Shown: one piece after another, positions 56,101 through 64,000 of the stretch
How positions within the stretch are numbered: the first letter of the stretch is position 1
How the letters are laid out: every line of letters starts with the position of its first letter
Origin: Pythium myriotylum
Lineage: Eukaryota > Oomycota > Peronosporomycetes > Pythiales > Pythiaceae
DNA length: 64,000 nucleotides
NCBI GenBank assembly: GCA_023091665.1
Contig: JALJCQ010000016.1
Span: 372,001 to 436,000 of the forward strand
Direction of reading: 5' to 3'
Translations under genes and position numbers: made by a program
The notes under the pieces: model-generated
Told to the model about the DNA's origin: nothing
Database searches by the model: none
The model's input: only the letters and a program-made list of their open reading frames with translations

Positions 56101-58853
56101 GAGAACTGCAGCAGAGGCTGGAGATGTCGTTGCCCGGTGGACGCCATCGAAGTCTCCAGCATTTGTTGGCGGATAAGCAAACGGACGATGGCCGAGATTC
56201 ACACGAATAATCTCACCTCTCTCCAGACTGATGCCTGGCGTTAACCCTTGGCGTGGATCTGCCGGGTTGCACTTCAGGTCTGTAAACGCAACGCCGAGAT
56301 TAATCCCATTGCGATAAAAACTCATCTCGTTGGAATCCAAGTCGAGAAGACAGCCGATCACATCACCAGCCTTCCATTTCTCCCCGTAAGAAGACGACCC
56401 GCTGTTCCAGCGGCGCTGCCGATTTCCATCGTATGACCAAGAGTGTGAGTGGTCACCAACACCTTCACCTTGGTCAGAGCTCCCTTGGAAGTAGTCGTCA
56501 ATCCAGCCGATCTGAATCAATCCACTTGTAACCACTTCAACTTCATAGAACCACTTCCCTACGAAGAGTGCAATGCCAATTGTTGAAACGGAGCCGAAGT
56601 TACTCAAGCCTTCAATTTCACCTGATCTATCAATATCAACACGACCACAAACGGGCACCAAGCAATTGTGATCCAACACAACTGCATCCCCGTCATCGTT
56701 GTCTTTCTTTCTCTCGAAAATGAGAGATGTCGTATAAAAGCCAGCAGCAACATCGACGCATCTTCTCGAATTCTTCTCTGGTCTCACTTTGAGTGGTACT
56801 GGAAGAAGCGAATCTGCGCTGCTTCTGTTTCCTAGCTGACCCTTGTTGTTTCGACCAAACACGAACACTTGGCCTTGTTCTGACAAGAGGACCGTATGGT
56901 AGCAGCCACAAGTGGCCCTTGTCATGCGAGTCGTTGCAGACAACGCCACCATACTCGGCAAGTTCTGGTGTATTTTCGAGCCAATTCCAAGCTGACCATA
57001 ATCATTTCGTCCGAAGCAGTATGTGTGCCCACTGGTTGTCACAACACTTGAATGATAGTATCCACACGCTACAAAGCATACCATTTCACTCGAAAGGGAT
57101 ACAAGCGTGGGTAGCTTGATCTGTCGGCTGTGTCCCAAACCCAATTGCCCGTAGTCGTTTTTGCCGAAGGTGAAGAGCTCACCTGCAGTGGTGCAAACGA
57201 CAGTGTGATACAGCCCACAGGCCACCATCGACACCTCTTGACTTTCGAGAGATTTTACTTGCTGCGGTACTGCCATGTGTTGGGTATGGTCCAGCCCGAG
57301 CTGACCGCAATCATTCATTCCAAAAGTGTACAACTCACCACTCTCCGTGATTACTGCGCTATGATGATAGCTCACCGCTGCAAAGCTGACCTTCTTAGTC
57401 TTGAGTGACTCGATCAACTTAGGCAAGTGAATCTTGGTCGTGAGATTCTCGTGCCCCAATTGTCCACGATCATTGTAACCCCACGAATAAGCTAATCCTG
57501 TCTCTGTCAACGCGATGAGATGCTCACACCCGTTGCTGGCAGCGATGAACTTAATGCGCTGCGATCGGAGGGCCTGAACTGGACGAAGTGACATCACTCG
57601 TTCATCAAAGTGGCCATGTCCACACTGACCGCTCTTGTTGAGACCACACGTTAGAACGACTCCTCCATTCGTCAAAATCGCAAGCACCTCGTTACCACTC
57701 ACGACCTGTCGAACGTCTTCCCAACCACATAAAGAGACACTCGTGAGGAGATGGCGTTCAATGTCGTCACCTATTCCTAGTTCGCCGTACGAGTTCTGTC
57801 CGCAGCAATAGAGTTCTCCAGATGCCTCGCACTTGCCATAAAGTTGCTGTTCTTTCAGACCAGCAAGCTTACATAATGTCACTCCAATGTCGATCGTGGT
57901 TGTTGGCGGTTGATTTGTCAGCCAAAGCACCACATTCAATAGCATGGCTAATGAACCACGGGCAAGAGCAAATTCAGCGAGTGTCTCAATTGTTTTCGCG
58001 CCGATGGATAACTCTGCATGACTATCCTTGCCTGGAATCTGATTTGCGAGTTCGATCAGACACGCACTGAGTGCATTGAAGGATGAGGAGGCTGATGGGG
58101 CCAAATACATGCTGTCCGAGTATGTGTTGGGCTTCAATGGTCGGATATTATCTTGGATCAACTGCAACGCCTGTTGGTATTGGGTTGGATTGTCCGCTCG
58201 AGTTGCCTTTAGCAGTTGAACGACAATTTCCCAACCCAACATCATGCAGTTCTGCGTCGGAAGGGGTAGAGGAGGAGGGGCGACTTTGCGTTGTGATGTG
58301 GCGAGTATTCGCGCGGCGAGAACTCGTTGCTCGTAACGCACCTTCTCCTTCTTGGTTATCTGGTACAGATTCTGAAGAGCCTTCACGTAGGCAGTAATGC
58401 GAGCATCAAATGAGCTTTGATCACCCGCCGTGCCACTCGCTGGATCCGTCGGGAGCGCTGCTAGACTCGAGACGTAGTGGAACAACTCGTTGACCGAGTC
58501 CACCGAGCTCTGGACTTCTTCCAGGCGCAGTTCCGGCGTCGGTAAGGATACCGGTTTCCCCGCGGCTCCTCCGAGTTCGACGTCTACAACACAAAGTACG
58601 AAACATTCAGTCCATTTCGGCTCTATCGAAAGGCGACGCGTTCTCGCGGCTCACCAGTAGGTAGTGCGCTCAACGCTGCGCCAAAATCGAGGATCTTGGC
58701 CACTGCATCCTTGGCGTCTTCAGACGCGGACGTCCCAGAGGCGTCACCAGGCTTGACATTGTCGCACAGCGGCACGTAGTGCGGAGGCAACGCCGCCACG
58801 CGCGCGCGTCTGGACGACGAGACTGGCGCGACCGTGGACGCTGGTTGCCCCAT
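38106..58853 (-). CDS. Giant HERC-like HECT E3 ubiquitin ligase (about 6,769 aa)
   Basis: Eight exons join in phase: 58655-58853, 54568-58583, 52522-54506, 52236-52465, 44811-52177, 44606-44755, 43980-44537 and 38106-43910 (20,310 coding nt). Approximate order by residue: RCC1 propeller 325-686; SPRY 704-871; Kelch 905-1275; helical region; SPRY 2440-2593; SPRY 2609-2773; galactose-binding-like 2773-2956; Cys-rich finger (CEECRC, CAPCYD) 2981-3015; second RCC1 3103-3456; helical region; FHA 4274-4366 (VGR, SGRHFHL, KNGTIVNG); UBA 4600-4649; SPRY 5486-5652; SPRY 5846-5989; UBA 6036-6079; HECT 6352-6702 with catalytic Cys 6675 in LPIAHTCFFS. It should transfer ubiquitin from E2 to substrates chosen by its many modules. 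It is larger than human HERC1/HERC2 (about 4,850). An Ala/Thr-rich tail ends the chain. Confidence 0.82.
48240..49300 (-). repeat. RCC1-like propeller II of the giant ligase (duplicate copy)
   Basis: Residues about 3103-3456. It shares long identical or near-identical strings with propeller I, such as SWGYNDRGQLG, AAVSYHHSAVIT, TFGMNDCGQLGLDH and FGKNDYGQLGLGH, in the same order. This points to one internal duplication rather than two independent acquisitions. Confidence 0.8.
56720..57815 (-). repeat. RCC1-like propeller I of the giant ligase (duplicate copy)
   Basis: Residues about 325-686, starting at YCCGQNSYGELGIG. About seven RCC1 blades are visible, each with a YGQLG-type turn. The fold may act as a guanine-exchange factor or interaction platform as in HERC proteins. 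It is the partner copy of 48240-49300. Confidence 0.8.
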
Positions 58854-59397
58854 GGATGTCGCGTCTTGCGAGCTGCTCGGCAGCGCCCGAAGGGTTCGCG
58901 TGTGCCGCGGTTCCCGAGCCACGACGCTTCGGCTTCCGCCAACGGCGGGTCGTTGAAGGAGGCGGCGATGCGTCGCGGGTCTGTCGTGCCTGACCCATAT
59001 CCGAGCGCGGCTCCTCGCGACGCGATCTCTCTTGGCGCCAACGGCGGATGCCAAAAATTTCCCCAAGTACGGTAATTTTCATGAAGTTTTTTTCGCGAGG
59101 ACACTTGAGTTTTTTTTCGGTACCTGAGCGAGTCTGATTGGCTGATATCGGCGAGTTGGTCAGATGGGTTCAGGAAGAAAATCCACTTCGACGCCATTTG
59201 ACTCGGGCTCTGTGTGTTACGGGAGCGAGTCGAGTGCTCGGCGCCGAGACAGGCCTCCACCGCACGATCTCGCCCACTCGCAGCCACTAGAGAACCTCAC
59301 CTGCGCCTCGGCGTTCAGCTGCGTGGATCACTCGGGGGCGAGGGGTGTCCACAAGCGGCGGTATAGAGAGAGAGAGATCGGAAGAAGAAGCACAGCC
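58854..59397. promoter_or_regulatory. Divergent promoter of giant ligase and CaaX protein
   Basis: This is 0.54 kb. It holds GATTGGCTGA (59135-59144), an inverted copy of the CCAAT core seen at 190 and 4800. Two T-runs (59088-59094 and 59111-59118) and a short (GA)n run at about 59365 lie before the right-hand start. Open frames on both strands continue into this region but lack family resemblance. Confidence 0.5.
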
Positions 59398-60744
59398 ATG
59401 ACGACAGCTGCGACGCCGCCTCCCACCACGAGAAGGGTCGGCTCGTTCTTCATGCAGAGTGGAAAGCGCTTGCCACTCGAGAAAGGCAAGGCGCTCTCCA
59501 TTGATCCGCGTGGCAACGCCTACTCGAAGAAGAAGAAGACGCTTGTGCGCTTCCCGGTAGAGGATAGCGAGTTTTATATCAACATCTGGAGCTCGCCCTC
59601 CAGCGCCACGCAGAAGAACAGCAAGTTCATCGACATTTCCCAGGTCGCCCACGCGCTTTCGCGAATCGATTACAAGAGTGACTACGAAGCAGCAGAGAAA
59701 GCGATCGGAGGGAATATTTGGAGCATGAAAGGGCTAGAGATGAACAACGAGCCCGAACTCTCGCCCACACACAGTGAACAAGATTTGTCGCACCTCGTTA
59801 GTTCGAAGTCTTCATCTGCGCACCGCGTGCTAAGCCAGGACTCGAAGTGCTCCCACGAGCCATCGTCAGGATACAAAACCCTCGAGCGTCTCTTGTCTGC
59901 TCATGGATCTCAGCATGCATCCACGCTGGCTGTACCACCACCATCCAAACATGATGATGCTCGTTTTATTTTCTCCGCAGTGCTGTCTCAAGTTGACTTA
60001 CGGGATCTTTGGAGCTCCAAGTTTCTCCTCGGTCTTCACGAACCAGTGCGTCACGCTCTGTTTGTCATTGATCGCTTTCTCGAGCGTGCGCAATCGAAGG
60101 ACAAGGCTGCAGCGGATTGGAACACGTCCGTCTTCTTCACATGGTTCAGAGATTGTTTTTGTGAGTATATTCAAGCACAGCAACGCATCAAGGCGAACGT
60201 GCTACGACCACTTGTCCAGATCAAATATGCAGCAAAACGAGAGATCGCTGAATGTTACGAAGAGATTACTTTCATGACAAACGCAATCATGACTCAAGAG
60301 GAAGTGTTTCCCATCGATGCAACATCAGCTTTACAGTCATGGCACCACAGACTGCAGACTCTTCAAGAAGACATCCGTAAGCTCAATGTCGTATTGTACC
60401 ACGTACTCAACCTTGAAGAAAGATCTCTACAGCCGGCGCTCATATCAACCTTCAATGAGGAGACATTCCACAAGTTTGTCATGCCACGAGTTTACAGTGC
60501 TGCGCGCCCGAAGAAGCTAGTCATTCCCTGGATCATCGAACGCAGCAAAGTTTGGGGCGATGACAACGACGTTTCGATGTTCAAGAGGCAGCTCTCGTTT
60601 TCTTCTCGATTCATGTACGACCGAGTATGGTATCCTCACTTTGCCCGTCACGTAGTCGCGGCTATGAAGGCTCTTGATACGTCACTGACCGAGATGCCTG
60701 GAGATGCGTCAGGTGATTCATGGTTTGGATGCGTGATCCAGTAG
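59398..60744 (+). CDS. Orphan alpha-helical protein with C-terminal CaaX box (CVIQ)
   Basis: A single exon of 448 residues from the ATG at 59398 (context CACAGCCATGA). The frame is open upstream to 59164, but that part is Arg/Ser-rich and atypical. The N-terminal 60 residues are basic; the segment about 120-200 is Ser-rich. The rest is helical (DLWSSKFLLGLHEPVRHALF, RLQTLQEDIRKLNVVLYHVL) and looks like a helical bundle, though no named family is recognised. The last four residues are CVIQ, a CaaX motif expected to be prenylated, most likely farnesylated, so membrane attachment is predicted. It is divergent from the giant ligase and convergent with the RanBP2-finger gene (123 bp between stops). 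Confidence 0.7.
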   Translation: MTTAATPPPTTRRVGSFFMQSGKRLPLEKGKALSIDPRGNAYSKKKKTLVRFPVEDSEFYINIWSSPSSATQKNSKFIDISQVAHALSRIDYKSDYEAAEKAIGGNIWSMKGLEMNNEPELSPTHSEQDLSHLVSSKSSSAHRVLSQDSKCSHEPSSGYKTLERLLSAHGSQHASTLAVPPPSKHDDARFIFSAVLSQVDLRDLWSSKFLLGLHEPVRHALFVIDRFLERAQSKDKAAADWNTSVFFTWFRDCFCEYIQAQQRIKANVLRPLVQIKYAAKREIAECYEEITFMTNAIMTQEEVFPIDATSALQSWHHRLQTLQEDIRKLNVVLYHVLNLEERSLQPALISTFNEETFHKFVMPRVYSAARPKKLVIPWIIERSKVWGDDNDVSMFKRQLSFSSRFMYDRVWYPHFARHVVAAMKALDTSLTEMPGDASGDSWFGCVIQ

Positions 60745-60867
60745 TCCTACGTACAAGATTTGCGACACTAGTTTTGAGAAAGAGCTAAGGATTATCATGA
60801 GAGTCGCCAAAATTGACCCGCTAGTGGGGTTCTTGTATCAGAGCAATCGAGGTGCTTCTAGTACTAT

Positions 60868-61775
60868 TTAATCCGCCTGAACATTTTTTGACTTGTACCC
60901 AAATTGATTGCCCCGTATTTCTGGAGTACTCCCACAGTGAGGGCACGATGGTCGTGGCAGAACCTCGAGATCCCGCATCATCACTGCTAGCTTTTGCTCG
61001 AAGTTCTTGATCTCAGCTGAATTTGTGAGTACTCGACAGTAATCTCTCAGCTTGAGGTTCTGTGCCTTTTCAACTCGAAGTTGACTTAGCTGTTCTCGTG
61101 CGGCCTGCACTCGGTTTCGACAGTCTAAAGTATCTTCATGCCTCATCGATACTTGGAAGATTCGTTGACACTCGTCACAAACACTGTGTTGCCAAATTTC
61201 AGTGAACAGCCCATCGATATCTTCATCACCCGGGGTTATCGCGATCACTTCTTGAAGTTGACGACGATCTAGCTGGAGCTTGTCCAACCTGAACTTGCCT
61301 CGCCGCCCGTTTGTGGTTGAAGTCGAAGATCCTCCATAGCTGGACGTGACTAGAGCGTGCACACAGCGCTTGAAGTAATCCACTTCTACGACGACGCCAA
61401 CTTTGACACCAAGAGATGAATTACTTCGTGTTTGAAATCTAGCTCCAACAGACAACTAGACCCTCATAAACATAATTAGATCGGCGATATTGAACTCACA
61501 AACTCTTGGCTTACAAGGAGACCTTGACCGTCGACCCGCAACCAGCTCGGCTCTCGGAATCGCCCACAGCATCCACATTTTTCATTGCCAACGGTGTCGC
61601 TGTCTGAAGTGAGGGAATTTGTCTTGGAACACAGGGGACATACCCACGTGTCCTGCTGTGGTGCTTCCACGCTTGAGACTACCCCTGAAGCGGTTGTGTC
61701 GTCCATTTCAGAGGTGAAGTTAGAATGACGACCTTTCACCGAGAGCCGAGCTTCGGAACAGTGACATTGCCGCAT
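60868..61775 (-). CDS. RanBP2-type zinc-finger protein with C-terminal Cys motif
   Basis: Two exons (61500-61775, 60868-61455) give about 287 residues; an internal ATG at 61706 is an alternative start. A zinc finger of RanBP2 character begins TWVCPLCSKTNS and closes with KCGCCGRFREP; the loop is longer than usual. Later come SVCDECQRIF and SCPHCGSTPE, which could pair as a second zinc site flanking a coiled coil (VQAAREQLSQLRVEKAQNLK). RanBP2 fingers bind ubiquitin or single-stranded RNA. The rest of the protein belongs to no family I recognise. It is divergent from the zinc-finger gene at 62128. Confidence 0.65.
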
Positions 61776-62127
61776 TCAGAAATTCCTTGCAAACGCTAAT
61801 GAGGAATTCACTGAGTACAAAACCATCATATCGTGCGCTCACAATATTCACATCGTAGATGAAAATGACTCGGTCATTTGAAATGTACGTGTTCATCATC
61901 AGCCATGGAAGCCAGATGAATCGGTGTGTGCGACATGGTGCATACCTCCCTCATAGTATAGACTTTTAAACATAATAATAGATTTCAAAACATCGTTCTG
62001 AGGCATGATTCCCAACAGCGTGATCACCTAAAAATCTATTACCTGTTTATATGGCGAGAAAGTATTGTTTGGGTTGGTGGTGAGCTCCTAAAACGCCATT
62101 GGGCAAGCGGGCGAACGGAGAGCTGCG
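61776..62127. promoter_or_regulatory. Divergent AT-rich spacer
   Basis: This is 0.35 kb between the RanBP2-finger gene and the WRKY19-like gene. It is AT-richer than the rest of the window and contains no gene-like frame. No clear motif beyond scattered TATA-like strings (for example 61970-61990) is visible. Confidence 0.4.
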
Positions 62128-62934
62128 ATGAGTGAGGCAGAGCAAAAGGATGCAGCGCGTGTGGCCTCCGACGCGAAAGCCCTGTTGCCCGAGGGCGAGA
62201 GCAACGCGAAAGCCACCGCGGGGGAGAACCCGCAGCGCGAGTGGATAGACACTTTGCTTATGGCAGCGGTGATGACTCGCAGCAAGAAGAAGAGTTCTGA
62301 GGGAGAGGCGACTGCCGCCAACGCAGAGGCGAAGGCAGTCGAATCTGTTGCGTCGACCGAGGCTACTCCTGCAGTTGAAACGGAAGCTGGAGACAAATCG
62401 CAGCCTACGCCAAGGGAAGGTGAAACAGTTGCCGAAGATCAAGCACAAGGGGCGGGGAGCAAGTCTGAACACGACAATGATGGATCTGACAGCCACCTGG
62501 AGGATGAGAAGCGATACAGAAGACGTCGTTGCGAGGTCCCTGGATGCACAAAATTTGCCCGCTTCAATAATGCTTGCTCTGGCCATGGTGGGCGCAGGTT
62601 GTGCTCGCAATCGGGGTGCAAGCGAGTTGCCCAGTTTGGTCACAAGTGCAGTGCACATGGAGGTGTCAAATACTGTAGCGTGGACGGTTGTAAGCGTGCC
62701 GTTCAGTCGCGTGGCTTTTGCAAGACGCATGGCGGTGGTGTTCGTTGCAAGCACCCTGGTTGCGAGAAGGGGGCGATCTCTAAGGGTCACTGTCGTGCTC
62801 ATGGTGGGGGGTCTCGGTGCGCAGAAGTATCATGCCAAAAGTGGGCTCAACGCCATGGATTTTGCGTCCGTCATTCCAAGATCGCGGCAGGCTCGGGCGA
62901 AGAAACCCCAACGGTTGACTCAGCTCAGGTGTAG
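62128..62934 (+). CDS. WRKY19-like zinc-finger repeat protein (five repeats)
   Basis: A single exon of 268 residues. An acidic, Ala/Glu-rich N-terminal half is followed by five tandem units of CxxxxCxxxAxxxxxCxxH, with GG after the first four, separated by a few residues. Examples are CEVPGCTKFARFNNACSGHGG-type units at about 135, 157, 180 and 203; the last unit at about 226 ends CVRHSK, losing the GG. The family is expanded in oomycetes and is often annotated WRKY transcription-factor 19-like, although no WRKY domain is present. A nuclear, possibly DNA-binding role is an inference. It is convergent with TRM10 (241 bp). Confidence 0.85.
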   Translation: MSEAEQKDAARVASDAKALLPEGESNAKATAGENPQREWIDTLLMAAVMTRSKKKSSEGEATAANAEAKAVESVASTEATPAVETEAGDKSQPTPREGETVAEDQAQGAGSKSEHDNDGSDSHLEDEKRYRRRRCEVPGCTKFARFNNACSGHGGRRLCSQSGCKRVAQFGHKCSAHGGVKYCSVDGCKRAVQSRGFCKTHGGGVRCKHPGCEKGAISKGHCRAHGGGSRCAEVSCQKWAQRHGFCVRHSKIAAGSGEETPTVDSAQV

Positions 62935-63175
62935 CATGAAGCAACGAAGAACAGTGGGTCGTGAGAGCAGAGCGTAAGGAAACGGTCAATATTCAGCTCA
63001 CATACAGACTCCCTTGTGTCAACTGTGACATGTGCCATCGATCTTCCCCGTTAAGTACGTTCTCTTCGTCACAGATTGGTCACAGGTCTCATATTTGACA
63101 CGCCGATGATTGGTTGAAATCTGTAAGAGTTTTCGCATTGTCTTATCAAAGCAGACTCGTCCAAAAACTGTACCG

Positions 63176-64000
63176 TTAGCCAAACTCTCTCCGCCTTCCC
63201 ATCCGCTTGGGAATGGCGACTTCAAAAGCTCTAGACCAGTCGCGATGGTTCGAGAATGCGATCAAAGCGATTAAGACAGAATCGATGTTGAGCACTGTCT
63301 TCCGGATGTCGAAGTACTCATGAAGTGGCAGACGCACAACGCGAATGTTGTGTCCATTTGCCTTCGCCAATGTTTGCCCTTTACGAACGGAGCGATCCAC
63401 GATGCCCCCAACAACATAAACAACATCGTAGTCCACGTCGGTGAGGACATCGCTGGCATCGGGTGATAGGTACACAATCTTTTCCGCCTTGTAAATTTCC
63501 TCAACCGGCTCTTCGTGCAAGTGAACCTACCGACTCTCCATTAGTTCCTTACGTGATGGTTCATGTCGAGGGCGAAGCGATACCTTCCAGCTTGTAACCC
63601 CATGTTGCTTTCCAATTTCTGCATTATGTCCCTCAAAAGACGCTATACGAAGCGAGATCAGGCGATCGAAGGAGCACCTTTTCATGAAACCGTAGACACA
63701 TCCGAGTTGCTTGAATATACTATGGCATTCCTTGGATTTCGCTCGTCAGCACCCCTATCTTCTACCAACACAAGAAAACCGCTTACCCTTTCTGTCTGCT
63801 TGTGAGCAAAGTCCATATCTACGACGACTCGTAGTCCATTTGCAACACCATCATCTAGCTTTTGCTGCACAAATATCACACTTGATGCATGAATTATTGA
63901 GACCATAACAAATGTTCGGACACTTACATATTGCTCGACACGTTGCATCTTGATCCGTTCCATCTGTTCGCGCCTTTGCTCATCGCTCATATGTAGTTCT
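63176..64000 (-). CDS. TRM10-type tRNA (guanine-N1) methyltransferase, 5' end missing
   Basis: Exons in phase: 63928 up to the window edge, 63787-63864, 63584-63730 and 63176-63526. The SPOUT-class TRM10 landmarks are LRVVVDMDFAHKQTE, SIFKQLGCVYG, KIVYLSPDAS, the cofactor loop YVVGGIVDRSVRKGQT and RLPLHEYFD. It ends EVAIPKRMGRRREFG. TRM10 uses S-adenosylmethionine to methylate G9 (or A9) of tRNAs. An ATG at 63990 (MSDEQRREQMER) could be a start, but the frame remains open upstream and TRM10 proteins normally have a longer basic N-terminus, so the gene probably continues beyond the right edge. Confidence 0.88.

Noticed and set aside
58854..59160. Upstream minus-strand extension of the giant ligase frame (to 59066)
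   Set aside because: It has only a non-ATG start and encodes Arg-rich sequence across a region that looks like a divergent promoter; ATG 58853 is preferred.

Overview
The window is nuclear DNA of a flagellated oomycete (Stramenopiles). This is inferred from several things. Genes are packed on both strands with intergenic gaps that are often 20-350 bp. Introns are short (about 37-145 nt) with GTAAGT/GTGAGT-type donors. A (1,3)-beta-glucan synthase carries an N-terminal GH16 module. There is a repeat protein of the WRKY19-like zinc-finger type that is common in oomycetes. A dynein-arm assembly factor (DNAAF5) implies motile cilia, as in zoospores. I cannot name the genus. No prokaryotic, viral, CRISPR or intact transposon signal was seen.

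Layout, left to right: start of an unknown gene (1-129, -); OTU-like cysteine protease with a coiled coil (943-2922, +); PRA1-family Rab-acceptor (3966-4652, -); basic KEN-box protein (4904-5548, +), whose stop lies 21 bp from that of DNAAF5 (5570-8829, -); mitochondrial-type BipA/TypA GTPase (8980-11294, -); a 1.3 kb divergent spacer holding a roughly 92-nt inverted repeat; the GH16-FKS glucan synthase (12574-20468, +); a PH-RasGAP (20614-24126, -); an Stm1/SERBP1-like ribosome-associated protein whose start codon is alone on its first coding exon (24830-26008, +); a MORN-repeat protein (26289-27731, -); a GDSL/SGNH-fold protein lacking the usual serine (27967-29092, +); a basic mRNA-export-like protein (29345-30016, -); APC3/CDC27 (30158-32768, +); a NIPA Mg2+ transporter (33104-34661, +); RAD51 (34792-36220, -); and a seven-to-eight-TM protein with a Ser-rich tail (36390-37948, -).

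The dominant feature is one gene of about 20.7 kb (38106-58853, -). By my exon reconstruction it encodes about 6,769 residues in eight exons. The order is RCC1 propeller, SPRY, Kelch, SPRY, SPRY, Cys-rich finger, second RCC1 propeller, FHA, UBA, SPRY, SPRY, UBA, HECT. It is a giant HERC-like E3 ubiquitin ligase with an unusual domain mix and an internally duplicated RCC1 propeller. I regard it as the strongest candidate for an undescribed system here. To its right lie an orphan protein ending in a CaaX box (59398-60744, +), a RanBP2-type zinc-finger orphan (60868-61775, -), a five-repeat WRKY19-like zinc-finger protein (62128-62934, +) and the 3' part of a TRM10 tRNA methyltransferase (63176-64000, -).

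The genes are mostly housekeeping and do not form one pathway, but themes recur: ubiquitin/cell-cycle control (OTU, APC3, HERC-like, KEN-box protein), small-GTPase signalling (PRA1, RasGAP, RCC1 folds, CaaX protein), translation/RNA (BipA, Stm1-like, TRM10, export-like protein), cell wall (glucan synthase) and flagella (DNAAF5). A CCAAT-containing element recurs in divergent promoters, including a 16-bp identical copy at two loci. Exon boundaries were worked out by hand from splice motifs, reading phase and family similarity; none has transcript support.
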